A stretch of DNA of 64,000 nt from NCBI GenBank assembly GCA_023078555.1, contig CM041199.1, positions 3,777,815 to 3,841,814 of the forward strand, read 5' to 3'. Below are positions 1-10,712 of this stretch, piece by piece. Position 1 is the stretch's first letter. Each line of letters opens with the position of its first letter. Both the position numbers and the translations under genes were made by a program. Under the pieces are notes generated by a model, which was given only the letters and a program-made list of their open reading frames with translations, made no database searches and was not told the origin of the DNA. The DNA is from Ulva prolifera (Eukaryota; Chlorophyta; Ulvophyceae; Ulvales; Ulvaceae).

Positions 1-965
1 ACCCCTTCTACGGTCGTCTTCTGCAAATCGGCAGCACCGGTCATATCTGCAACCGCGACAACATGGTTTCAACGTCGAGGCATCGAGAGTCGAGCTTACA
101 CATGTCACTGTGACATGTGCCTTGCAGGCTTTCGTTCCGCGCGCGTCTTGTCCACGCAAGTGTCTTGGGGGTCATGCACTGCCGCTACCGGTAACAAGTC
201 GTCTCGCGTAGGACGCAAAACCGGGTGCGAGTTATGGTTGGGGAGGCATGCCTGCGCGGGCGTTTCAAGTTAAAGATCATGGTCGCAGGTCTGCAGGAGA
301 ATGACACAACACATATGATCATAAGCCTAGGCTCTAATGCCACTGCCACTGCTGTAGCAGTGTTGCACTCACGCACAGCCAGCCGATGTCACAGCCTGAG
401 TGTCACGTTGCCAGTGTTCCCTGGCTGGAGTGTTGCCCTACATCATCCCGCACACGACCACTGATGGCACGGCAGCAGAAGCTGGTGCGCCAGCAAAAGC
501 TGGTGCGCCAGCAGGAGCAGTGTGCTATGAGCAGCAGATTGCAGTGCACTGAGCAGCCTCGACCGGGAACAGATCTGGACGTAGGGCTGCACAGCGCATA
601 CCATGAATATCATGGAAGCATGTGTAAGACATCTCTCAACAACCTGCCGTTCCGAAAAGAATCCCCGGGGGCTCACAGGTCTCGAGAAGGCGAAGGACAT
701 ATTGTGGGCCATGGGACACGACAGACGTAGTCACCTCTAGATAGGTCACATGCCCCAGATGTAGAAACACGCGTTCTGGCGGGACTGCACAAGTTTGTGC
801 ATATCTAGTACGGACAGCGGTCGCCCGGTCACAAAAGATTTTCAAGAGGCAGATTGTCAGTGTTCTTTGAATGAGTGCTTCGTGGGCTCATGGGGTCGTC
901 ACAGCGAGATTGTGCGTGTTTGCAAAGTAGAGTAAGTTCAGCCATCAGACCGTATCAAGTGTCTG

Positions 966-1090
966 TTAGGTATCAAGTATCCTCATCACTATTGCGCTGT
1001 CTGTCCGGAGGGAGAGTCGCTTCTGGCATGCCTCGGGCTCAGCTGTAAACCCCAGCTGCATGAATCGATCACCTGTTTCACACCTCACGC
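966..1090 (-). pseudogene. Remnant of the small coiled-coil membrane protein family
   Basis: The minus strand encodes a tail (GDRFMQLGF, then QKRLSLRTDS) that matches the C-terminal 35-40 residues of the intact relatives at 3311-3631 and 5044-5385 (GDRFIQLGF, QKRLSLQTG). The membrane segment and most of the coiled coil are absent; upstream on the minus strand the sequence changes to unrelated repeat. It is a truncated gene copy. Whether it was truncated by the segmental duplication or by a separate deletion cannot be read from the sequence. Confidence 0.6.
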
Positions 1091-1562
1091 CAGAGGACGC
1101 GCATGAGCACACTGGACGCACCCACGTGGCCACTCCTTGATGGTCGTTGACGCCCACTGACCCACCCACAGCCACGCACTCCTGCCCTCACGCCCCAATC
1201 ACACACGGCCGGGGCTCATGTATGGAACGACGCAACGCCTCTCGTGCGGCCAACGTGGCCCCAGCCGAGTTCCTGGCTGCCGCCTACCGCCCAACACACA
1301 GGGCCCCTCCCCCTCTTCCCAATTTCCGGCGGCTGAGCATCGGTTGTGATGCCTGATGCCTGCGCGGCGATGCCCATGCTGCGTCTGATCCCCGACGGGC
1401 CGTTCCCCACGGCAATCGCATCTGCCTTTTCCCCACAACAGTCCGCAGCTTGCCAGCCACAGTACCAAAGCCAGACCCGCCCTGCGCCCTGGACCCTGAG
1501 CAGCTGCAGCCTGCGGTGTCAGTTGGTCGTCATGGCTGCAGGGGGGCGCCACGGGAGGGGTG

Positions 1563-2860
1563 CTACCCGTCTCCCTCGGGGGCAACGAGCGGGCAGCGGA
1601 GTGCAATGTGGCCAGCAGTGTCGCAGGCGTGGCAGTGGTCGTGGTAAAACGGGCAGGAGGCGAAGGCGTGCTTCTTGCAGGAGGCGTAGTTGAAGAAGCA
1701 GCAGATGGCGGCTCCAACGGCGGTGGTGCGCACAGGGTAGTCCACAGGGGGCACTTGGTTGGGGTCGCCTGGTTCACCTGAGCACTCAGAATCTAAGCAC
1801 CAGGGTGGCGTCGTCGGCCGCGGCCACAAAAAAACCACCAGTAAAGCGGGTGCAATAACCGAATGGCAGCACTGAAAATGCTGGTGGGGAGATCGTTGTC
1901 GGCACACTGCAGCTTCGACCATGCATCAGAGATCGAAAGCGACGCAAAGAGTCTTTCAGAATGGGGTCAGTGTTGCCGAAGCAGAGGTTCCGCGATGCTT
2001 GTGCACAACGCCAAGTGTACTTACAAAAGAGTGAACGGTAGAAAACAAACACGGAAACCGAATCTCATCCGAGACAACAGCCTTTTTTCTCCCCTGTGGC
2101 TGTGGCTGCGGCAGGCGCTGGGAGTCACCTGGCGGCAACAAGCAGGCGTCCTCGGAGCTACCTCTCGGATAAGGCACTGGGATCTGTGAGATCGATCAGA
2201 TGAGGTGGCGGCCCGGTAGCGGCACAGCCGCGGATGACTGCACACGCTGGCCGGAAGCCGAGCCGCCTGATTGCGCTCCACCGCGCTTCACAGCGGGACG
2301 GAGTAGTGGCAGGGCACCCGTAGCGCATGCATGCAGGCGTGTTACGTCAAGTAGATCTCAATTTCCTCACCCATATCCTGAAGAGGACATTGAAAACTCC
2401 ACACGCCGCGTGTGCATGCATGTATGCAGGCGGGAGGCGCACCAACTGCTTCATCCGTTGCGCAGCAGCAGCGACGGATGAAGCAGCTGGTGCAGACGTC
2501 CGCGGGGCCCTCTTGCGCGAGCGGCTCAGGCATCCCCAGCTCGCCAACGCCCTCGCCCTGGCCACCAAGTCCGCCATCATCTGGCAGCGCCATGTCCTGG
2601 TCGCCAGCCTTCGGCATGTTGTGTGTGCACCAGCGCCACAGCACACGCGCAGGGAGCGCCTGTGGCCTTCGCCTACGGACCCTGCCACCTCTCGCTGCAC
2701 TGCGCTGCCCCTGCCTCTGCATCTCTCGCTGCCGCACCATCATCCTCCCCGTTCCCCCCTACGATAGCAGACCCCCGCTGCCAGTCAGCCACCGCTGATG
2801 CACCCCGTCCGGCCTGCCGGAGGCTCCACAGTGCCCTTATGCGCCAAGCCGTGGCTGCCT
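1563..2860 (-). pseudogene. Decayed 3' half of the zinc-finger methyltransferase gene (left copy)
   Basis: On the minus strand this block repeats exon 5 and exon 6 of the gene at 6915-10006. The conserved QALPARVLWRW and MALPDDGG motifs lie near 2690-2560. The exon 6 homologue begins at 1777 (VNQATPTK) and keeps the CCCH and CCHC zinc-binding pattern (CHACDTAGHIALRC). Relative to the intact copy there is a 2-base insertion just after the CCCCCTG run near 1745. It puts the start of exon 6 and the zinc fingers in different frames. No methyltransferase domain is present upstream. I read it as a non-functional duplicate. Confidence 0.7.
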
Positions 2861-3310
2861 TTCCTACCCCTCATGCATGAACCCACTGTCGGCCCCGCCT
2901 GACACAGCAACGCTTAAAGCTTGAATGCCTCTTGGCCACATGTACGTGCGGCAGCAATCCATATGCAAGGAAGACGCAAGATTGTTACACAGGAGGAGGT
3001 TCTCGTCTCACATGCCTCCTCTGGCTATCATGCAGGGCTATGCAGTCAGAGCAACCAGACATACAACAGGCACTAAACACTGAGCAGGCCCAACAAATAT
3101 ACCCACGCAGCTTTGATAAGAAAATCGCCGAGTAGCCATCAGTCAACAGCAGGGACGCTCACGTACGGGCTCGGTCAGGCCGCTGATGTTGAGCAGTCGA
3201 GCCTGCAGCTAGTAAACGAAATAAATGAAAACTGTGTGGGCCAAGCGCCATGTCACGAGAGGTACGCTCGGTGAACAGACTGCCCCATCAGCTAGTATCA
3301 AGTCACTGAT

Positions 3311-3631
3311 TCATGTGTCTATGTCCTCGTCGCTAGTTTGCCTATCCGCACTGCCTGTCCGCAGGGGCAGTCGCTTCCGATGAGCCTCGTGTTCATCTGT
3401 GAATCCCAGCTGTATGAACCGATCACGTGTTTCACGCTTTGCTCGTGCGACCTCAGCCTGAAGCTTCGCCTCGTACAGCTCCTGGTCGCGTTGCAGTTGG
3501 GCTTGTAGCCTCGAAATGGCTTCTTCCGTGCGGGCTACGTGGCCACGGAAAACATACGCCGCGGCAGATCCCGTGAATGCAAGCGCTAAAATACTTAGGA
3601 CGACTTGATGTGTCGTGGCGCTCGAAGCCAT
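3311..3631 (-). CDS. Small membrane-anchored coiled-coil protein (106 aa)
   Basis: A single-exon frame encodes a short polar N-terminus, one hydrophobic segment (residues about 8-28, VVLSILALAFTGSAAAYVF), then a charged heptad-rich helix (ISRLQAQLQRDQELYEAKL) and an acidic C-terminus. It is paralogous to 5044-5385, sharing YEAKL, KRET-DRFIQLGF and a similar length. The ATG at 3631 was chosen because it matches the paralogue's start immediately before the hydrophobic segment; the frame stays open 88 codons upstream without family similarity. Function is unknown: the architecture suggests a tail- or signal-anchored tether. Conservation between the two copies argues that both are, or recently were, coding. 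Confidence 0.5.
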   Translation of the reverse strand: MASSATTHQVVLSILALAFTGSAAAYVFRGHVARTEEAISRLQAQLQRDQELYEAKLQAEVARAKRETRDRFIQLGFTDEHEAHRKRLPLRTGSADRQTSDEDIDT

Positions 3632-5043
3632 GTCCGTACAGCAAGATACACACAGATACCTGTACAGCAAAGGTGCCGATACCATCGATAGGTCCAACGG
3701 GGGGTAAACGAAGCTCATATCGCACCGCAACCGCAGAACTGGACGACGAATTCCGCGTCGCGACGACGAGAATCGAGCGCTCGGACGTTTGCATGGTCGT
3801 TTATGTGGGCAGCTAGTGTCCAGGAGGTCACCGACAGAGAGCGCGCAACATCGGGAATTACTTTGAGCCGTTAGCAAATTCTTTGTGTTGCACACATCAT
3901 GTGCGCCGTATCAAGTTTCGGATCGAAGGAAAGCGCATTCTATCGCGGATTCGGCTCGCAGCGGGTTGGAGAGTTCGACGTCGGCTCCCTAAATCGTGTT
4001 TTACATCATCAGATTCCCAAACAAGGTATATGGAACAGCTTATATGTTGGAAGTTGTGCATACAGCAAATCCGCTTTGTCGGATTCGGCTGCTCCGTGAG
4101 CGCTGTTGCGTTTGACATGCGGCGAGCGACAGTAGCCACAACACAACTCCGGCATGTGCAACGTTACAAACAAGGAAAACATACCCATATAGTGCCACAT
4201 TGACCCACAGAGGCTTGCCTGTCAAACCAGATGTGCCTGATGATGTCTAGCACAGGTGTGCCGCAACATCGTCTTGTCACATGTGTTCATCGACTTCTCC
4301 TCTCTGAACAGATTTGTGTTCCCAATCCACGGGCCAGATACATGTCAGACAGGACAAGTGTTTCTTCTGGTTCCCTACTCGTGGCCCGAGCTTCGCCGAT
4401 TTGCATGTGGTTGTATTCGATGGTACATTGACGTGCATCTGTGTGTGAGTAGTTTCTCTTCTGTGTTTGTATAGGTTTATTGGTCTCACGATCACTTATA
4501 CTACAGCCTGAACACAAAAAGCACACATTGTGGCAATGCATCACCTATTGTTGTAAGCACCTCAGCAAAGTCAGACGGCATCGCATCTTGCTCCTACGCA
4601 GAGAATAGCTCCAAATTGTTAAGACTGAATTGGCTGCGTGCTTGCGGTGTCTGCATCTACAACAAACGGCATGCTACTCTCGCATTGAAGTGCTACTGGT
4701 GTGAGCCTCGAATCTAGGCGCAGCTGCTCATTCTCAGAACCAATACATGCAAAGACAAGGTTCAGCAGGTGGATGGCAATCTGCTGCTGTGATGCAGTCA
4801 AATTCGCAGCACCGGGGACTGTCACACCCCCGAGAAAGTTATCACAACGCATGCGAAGGCTGGCAACAACATGGTGACACAGACCGCATGTGTTACAAGG
4901 ACAGCGTTGGGGAGCCTAATTGCACCGCCAGGGCATGCACAAACACAACTCAACCCTCATTGCCGGCAAAAGCTAATACTTGGCGAAGCCGTCCTCGGTG
5001 TCAATGAAAAGACTGACCCATCGGCCAGTATCCACTCATAGAT
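3632..5043. other. Intergenic, no supported gene
   Basis: AT-richer DNA without a convincing conserved frame. A minus-strand frame at 4619-4852 encodes 77 residues with an amphipathic stretch (QQQIAIHLLNLVFACIG) but has no paralogue or splice support here. The part near 4820-5000 is a diverged relative of 6300-6480: both share the CACAACGCATG block and the CAACATG-TGACAC block. It therefore belongs to the local repeat complex. Confidence 0.4.
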
Positions 5044-5385
5044 TCATGTGTCCTCTTCGGTAGTGTGGCTTTCCGCCCTGCCTGTCTGAAGAGAGAGTCG
5101 CTTCTGGTAAGCCTCATGTTCAGCTATGAATCCCAGCTGTATGAATCGATCACCTGTTTCGCGCTTTGCTTGCTCGACTGCTGCCAGTAGCTTTGCCTCT
5201 GCTGCCAGTAGCTTTGCCTCGTATAGCTCCCGGTCGTGTTGCACTTGGTCTTGTAACCTCGAAATGTCTTCATGCGCGCTGGCAAAGTAGCCGCGCAAAA
5301 CGAACACTCCGCCGGCAACCGTAGCTATGGTCACTAAGAGCTGATTGACTTGCTTCGTCGTAACTAGTGCGCTTCGCGAAGCCAT
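5044..5385 (-). CDS. Small membrane-anchored coiled-coil protein (113 aa)
   Basis: This intact frame has an ATG at 5385. Residues about 13-32 (LLVTIATVAGGVFVLRGYF) are a predicted membrane span, followed by a continuous charged helix with coiled-coil character. The family tail is GDRFIQLGFIAEHEAYQKRL. A 21-bp tandem duplication (about 5180-5221) inserts an extra AEAKLLA unit in the helix compared with the paralogue at 3311-3631. That length change keeps the frame, as expected for a coding sequence. No known domain is recognised. A structural or scaffolding role at a membrane is only an inference from the architecture. Confidence 0.55.
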   Translation of the reverse strand: MASRSALVTTKQVNQLLVTIATVAGGVFVLRGYFASAHEDISRLQDQVQHDRELYEAKLLAAEAKLLAAVEQAKRETGDRFIQLGFIAEHEAYQKRLSLQTGRAESHTTEEDT

Positions 5386-5803
5386 TCAGGTTGCGCTGCA
5401 AAGCCAAGTACACGGTCGAGGTGCGGACAAGCTAAATTGAGCACATATGAATAACTTGTGGCTCCGTTACCGCAACAGTACATGGCTTTAAACATGAGGC
5501 ATTCAGAGTCGAGCTCGCACATGTGCCTTGCAGGCTTTCGTTGCGTGCGTGTCTTGTCTACACGAGTATCTTGGGGGCCATGAACTCCCGCCAACGCGTT
5601 GCAACATCGTCCCGCTAAGGACGCAAAATCGGGTGCGAGTTATGGTTGGCGAAGCATGTCTGCACTGGCATTTGTTAAAGGTCGCGGTCGCAGGCGTATA
5701 GGAGAATTACACAACCCTAAGCCATTGATGCTAATGCAACTACCACCGTTAGCCATGTTGCACGTACGCACAGCCAGCCGATGCCACAGCTTGTGTGCCA
5801 CGC

Positions 5804-5935
5804 TGCCAGTGTTCCAGCGCTGGAGTTATTCCTAAATCATCTCGCAAACGACCACTGATGGCACGGCACTGCCAATGTTCTCTCGCTGGAGTTATTCCTA
5901 AATCATCCCGCACACAACCACTGATGGCACGGCAG
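5804..5935. repeat. 66-bp tandem duplication
   Basis: Two adjacent units, each with TGGAGTTATTCCTAAATCAT followed by CACTGATGGCACGGCA, begin at 5821 and 5887. The left segmental copy (about 407-475) has a single unit, so the doubling happened after the segmental duplication. No coding role is seen. Confidence 0.8.
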
Positions 5936-6087
5936 CTGAACCTGGTGCGCCAACAGAAGCAGTGTACTGTGAGCAGCGGATCGATATCACGAAAGAGTGA
6001 ACGGTCACTGCACTGCAACAGATTGCAGTGACTAACCACAGTGGACCATGGGAACACTACAGAGACGTAGCTACCTCTAGATGAGTC

Positions 6088-6109
6088 ATCTCTAGAGATC
6101 TCTAGAGAT
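6088..6109. repeat. Perfect 22-bp palindrome
   Basis: The sequence is its own reverse complement, made of two TCTCTAGAGA units around a central GATC. A shorter relative (TATCTCTAGAGATA) occurs in the NUP155 gene near 33364. No function is evident. Confidence 0.7.
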
Positions 6110-6914
6110 AGGTCACATCCCCAAGATGTTAAAAACAGGCGTTCTGGCGGGACTGCACACGACTGTGCATACCGTAATAAAGGTAAAGACTCGCTACGGC
6201 ACATGCCGGGACAGCTAGCTGGAACCATTGTTTCGATTTTTCCGCCGTCGCTACAGCAGCAACAGGGACAGACAGTCAAATCATTTTTTCGAGGTTTTTT
6301 TTCGAGCCCCCGAAAAAGCTGTCACAACGCATGGCGCGCGGGCCGACAACAACATGTTGACACCGATCGAATGTGTGGCTGATAGCAGCGCCAGGGCAAT
6401 GCAAAAGCACACCGACACCACGATTGCCGTCAGAAGCTGACACTTTGCAAAGCCGTCTGCAGCTTCCGTGCACAGCAAGACGGCCACACTTGACGCGCTT
6501 CTCACGTCGCAGCACCCGCATGAGCACACTGCACGCACCCACGCACACGGCCACTCCTTGATGGTCGTTGACGCCCACGCACTCCCACCCACACGCCCCA
6601 ATCACACACAGCTCGGGGCACATGTATGGAACGACGCAACGCCTCCCGTGCGGCCGACGTGGCCCAAGCCGAGCACCTGGCTGCCGCCTACCGCCCAACA
6701 CACAGGGCCTCTCCCCCTCTTCCCCCCCTCCCCCCATTCCCGGCGGCTGAGCATCGGCTGTGATGCCTGATGCCTGCGCGGTAATTCCCATGCTGCATGT
6801 GATCCTCGAAGGGCCGTTACCGACGACAGTCCGCAGCTTGTCCGCAGCAGCACCAAAGCCACACCTGCCCTGCGTCCTTAGACCCTGGACCCTGAGCAGC
6901 TGCAGCCTGCAGTG

Positions 6915-9900
6915 TCAGTTGGTCGTCGTGGCTGCAGGGGGCGCCACAGAATGGGTGCCACGGGGCCACGCGTCGTCCTCGAGGGCGAGGAGCGGGCAGC
7001 GGAGTGCAACGTGGCCAGCAGTGCCGCAGGCGTGGCAGTGGTCGTGGTCAAACGGGCAGGAGGCGTAGGCGTGCTTCTTGCAGGAGGCGTAGTTGAAGAA
7101 GCGGCAGATGGCGACTCCGGCGGCGGTGGTGCGCACAGGGTAGTCCAGGGGGTACTTGGTCGGGGTCGCCTGCTTCACCTGAGCACTCAGAATCTCAGCA
7201 CCAGGGTGGCGTCATCGGCCCCAACCACATACAACAACTCTAGACAGTTGGGTGCAGTGTGCAAATGGCAGCCCTGAGAATGCTGGTGGTGAGGTGAGGT
7301 TTGTGTCAGCAACTCAGGCTCCGACAATGCATGTGACAACAACAGCGACGCCGAGAGCATTTTCAGAATGGGGTCACGGGTGCCGAAGCTCCGCGGTGCT
7401 TGTGCACAACCGCAAGTGTGCACATGGCGGCATAGCACACGCCATGCATCCCTGTGCTTCATGGACAATGGTGTAAGGAAACGGCGAGAGCTGCCAGTCG
7501 CAACGCATGAAGCAATCGTGTGAGCCACAGCACCCCATGCTCCGCCACGCAGGAGGGCTCGGCGATGAGCTGCGGCGAACAGTTGGTGCAGTGGCCGTGG
7601 CACGTGTTGCGAGACGCCGGGCGGCGTCACCCAGTCATCCTCGGATCGGCGTCCCGCCTCGGGCACCAAAATCTGTGCAACCGATCAGATGCGGTGGCAG
7701 CCCAGCCGCGGCACGGCCGCGGATGCACTACACGCTGGCGGGACGCCGAGCCGCCTGGTCGCGCTCCACCGCGTCACACAGCAGAACAGAGCCGGGGCAG
7801 GGCCGCCATTGCCGATGAATGCATGCGGGCACAGCTGAAGTTAACCTGGATTCCCTTAGCCGGGTCCTGAAGCGGAAATCGACACCTTCGCAGGAATGGG
7901 TCCACATGCTGCATGTGCATGCATGCGGGCGGGCAGGCGCACCAGCTGCTTCCACCAGTCGCCGCTGCCGCGGACGACCGCGAGGCCCTCCCGCGCGAGC
8001 GGCTCACGCCCCCCCTCCCCCCCGCCGTTCCCGCCAGCGCCAGCGCCCTCCCCCTGACCGCCTGGTCCTCCATCATCTGGCAGCGCCAGGTCCAAGTCCC
8101 AAGCCATCGGCATGTTCTGTTTGCACCAGCGCCACAGCACACGCGCCGGGAGCGCCTGCGGCGCGGCCCCGGCCTTCACCTTCCGCCCCTGCCGCACCTC
8201 GCTGTGCTGCGCTCCCCCCGCCTCTGCACATGATGCATATGATGCATCTCCCGCTGCCGCAGGATGACCCCCCCGCTGCCCCGCAACGGTTGTAGCCCCG
8301 TGCCGAACCCCGGCCGGCGCTGCGACACCCCCCTCCGCATCGCTGCAGCCGTCACAGTGGCCGTCGCTGCCTTGTCCCGATCGACACGCCTGCCCCTCAT
8401 GCATGGCGCCACTACCTGTCTCTTCAGACGCAGCACCGCCGGCGGCTTCCGCGGAGCTGCGAGGCGGCTGATCGGTGGGGTGCTCCGCGTGCTGTGCTGT
8501 GCTGCGTGCTGTGAACGTTGACTGCGAATCGGCGGGCATACCACCCTCGAGCGTGCGCAGATGGCGCAGAGCGGACTTGATGAGAGCCTGGCTCTTCACA
8601 TACACCGCCGCCACACCTGCACCGACAGGCGGAGATTGGTACATGTGTCCGTGCCGGTCGCGTCATGCATGACTGCCATGGTGCGTGTGTGAGGGACGGG
8701 GGTGGTGCTGCATCATGCATGGTTGCCATGGTGCGATGGGCTGGAGGGGGAGGAGGTGCGCGCCTGCCTTGTGCAGATCGGGAAGCAGCGTCACAAGGGC
8801 GGGAAGTTCACGGTTGCCGCCGATATCCACAAACGCTTTGTTTGGCTGCCTCTCGCGCAGAACGACCTGGAGCCGCTCGGGCTCCGCGAGCACGTCCATG
8901 CGTTCGAAACTGCAGCAGAGCAGCAATTCCCCGTGGAAGGTCATGCCATAGGGCAGATGAGGTTCTGGCAGATGCACCATCCATTGCATCAGATGTATTG
9001 AGATGTATACACAGGTGCGCTCGCCGGGGAAGTTGTCAAATGCAAGGGTGGGGCAGAGCGCTTGAGATGCTGCTACGGAAACAGGACCCGGGGTCGGCCA
9101 CTCAGCCATACCCCCCGGCACACTGGGGACAATCAGCACGACATGGGAGATGTTTGCTGGCATTGAACTGCTTGGGACATCGGGCTGCCAACCTGACTTG
9201 TGGGTATCGTTTGCCCGCCTCAGCTACCGCCTCTTTGCTGACGTCCACACCCAGCACGTTGCCGCATTGCTCGAAGAGAACCTGCTCACACCGCCACTCT
9301 TCAGTGCCTTTGCCACACCCGTAAAGCGGCCAGCAGGGGCTCCGGCTCATGCATGCTTGCCAGAGAGTGTCAGGCAGGCGAGGAAGAGCTCGCCTGTGTG
9401 GATGCGCCATACGAGGCACCGATGTCGATGACACTGTCGCCCTCGGACACCTGAGTTCTGCACAGCTTGCGGAAGCTCTTGGTGTCACTGCATAGGATCA
9501 CGGAGGGATGCCCCGTGTACACCTGCAGTGCCCCTACTGTGTGATTTCTGTGTCATCTCTCTGCTTCGGTTGCCTTGCCTCGAAAGGTTTCACGGCTGTT
9601 TCTGTCGCTCATGGCAAACTGTCGCATGGCTAGCAGTGGGACGCACAGGTGTGAACCTTGCTGGTCGCACATACGCCGAACCGCCAACTGCGTACTGCAC
9701 AAATCTACGTCCCTCAGTCGTCAGACCGGCTGGAAGTTGGGGGCCGGGACTGTCTGCGTCGGCGCGAGCGCTTGTTGCTGAGGAAATATCAGCTGCTTGG
9801 GAATCAGCGGCATGACGCAGATCGTCCTTCGGAGAAGCTTGCTCATGACGACATGTATCTGATGCTTCCCTCAATGCTTCATTTGCGGGCGTGAGCGTTC

Positions 9901-10006
9901 CAAGGCCCGTGTGCTTCTCGCTGTTCAAATTGACAAACACTTGCGCCCCATCCGGTGGCCTGTACATTCGAGCAGGAGGAAATATACGGAACTCGTAGGC
10001 TTCCAT
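6915..10006 (-). CDS. SAM-dependent methyltransferase with C-terminal CCCH + CCHC zinc fingers (about 553 aa)
   Basis: Six exons on the minus strand: 10006-9647, 9522-9394, 9281-9193, 8909-8764, 8616-7943, 7178-6915; the spliced length is 1662 nt in one frame. Residues 151-159 (VIDIGASYG) form the glycine-rich SAM-binding motif I of class I methyltransferases. LGVDVSKEAVAEA (173-185) is motif II with its acidic residue. AFVDIGGNRELPALV (218-232) and VYVKSQALI (246-254) follow the order seen in a plant and algal methyltransferase family. Exon 6 supplies a CCCH finger (C491, C499, C507, H511) and a zinc knuckle C-X2-C-X4-H-X4-C (C514, C517, H522, C527), which suggests a nucleic-acid substrate. 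Residues about 280-400 are low-complexity. Two introns appear to be GC-AG (donors GCGAGC at 9393 and GCGCGC at 8763). The ATG at 10006 is the first in the frame that continues into exon 2; an upstream exon is possible. The substrate is unknown. Confidence 0.78.
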
Positions 10007-10424
10007 AACTCTATGCTGTGCCACACAGTTACTAGAGGATCTACATCGCGCAGTGGCAGGGCGCCTTGTCCTGCGCAGCCCTGGCGCTGCGACAAACGTA
10101 AGGCGTATCAACAGTCCGGGAGTCCCTTTCTTCCTCAAAATTTGCAAAACATTTCGTGAGATATTTTTCGCGGATGGAGGCCCGATGATCGCTGCTCTGA
10201 TGGGCGCCAGCGGTGCACACAGACGCTCGGACGGCACAAGCCATGCATTGTCCACACTGATGTGGATCACACGAGAGCCTGAAACACGCAATACAACTGG
10301 GGTGGGCAACGATTATACACTTTCGATTCATCAATGGCAAGGGTCCACAAGGAACTTGCCGACGTTCCTGAGAGTTCAGACTGCGCTGCGGGTGGCTACA
10401 AGCACTTGCTCCCATCTCTCCTGC

Positions 10425-10712
10425 GACACACGGACAAGCGTGCGCATTGCGTTTCTCGTGCTCTCCCTTTTGGTCCTGGCGGTGCTACCGGCCCCTCCGG
10501 CTTTTTCCTTTGTAACACACGGACAAGTGTGTGTTGCTGGGTGGGTGTGGTCGTGTGTGTGGCTGTGTGGCTGTGGCCGGCGCGGGTGCTGACGTTGCGT
10601 GGGTGTGTTGATGTGTGCTGCGTGTGGCTTGTTGCGTGGTGTGCGGTTCCCCTGGTTGCTGCTCGCGGTGCTACCTGCCTTGCTTGCTTTTTCCTTGTAA
10701 CACACGGACAAG
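10425..10712. repeat. Tandem imperfect repeat with ACACACGGACAAG boxes
   Basis: ACACACGGACAAG occurs at about 10426, 10515 and 10700. The last two are embedded in a longer 185-bp period (GCGGTGCTACC ... CTTTTTCCTT-TGTAACACACGGACAAG). The DNA between is GTGTG-rich. Frames through it look like repeat translation, not protein. Confidence 0.65.

Larger units (their letters stand above)
60..2900. repeat. Left copy of a direct segmental duplication
   Basis: This stretch reads in the same order as about 5480-8660. Matching landmarks include the GAGTCGAGC block (about 87 and 5502), the GGGTGCGAGTTATGGTTG block (about 224 and 5632), the GGCGTTCTGGCGGGACTGCACA-type block (about 774 and 6142), the ATGTATGGAACGACGC block (about 1219 and 6622) and the methyltransferase 3' exons. 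Divergence and indels are frequent, so the duplication is not recent. The left copy carries only decayed coding sequence. The boundaries are estimates by eye. Confidence 0.75.
5480..8660. repeat. Right copy of the segmental duplication
   Basis: Homologous in order and orientation to about 60-2900. This copy overlaps the intact 3' exons of the methyltransferase gene, so it is the likelier source copy. The two copies differ by local tandem expansions (5804-5935) and by the palindrome at 6088-6109. Confidence 0.7.

Noticed and set aside
1199..1777. 192-codon minus-strand protein
   Set aside because: It is a frameshifted translation of the methyltransferase exon 6 homologue and its flank; the true family frame is shifted by the 2-base insertion.
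6915..7178. Gag-type zinc knuckle of a retrotransposon
   Set aside because: The CCHC motif first suggested Gag, but it splices in phase to the methyltransferase exons and is preceded by a CCCH finger; no other retroelement domain is near.
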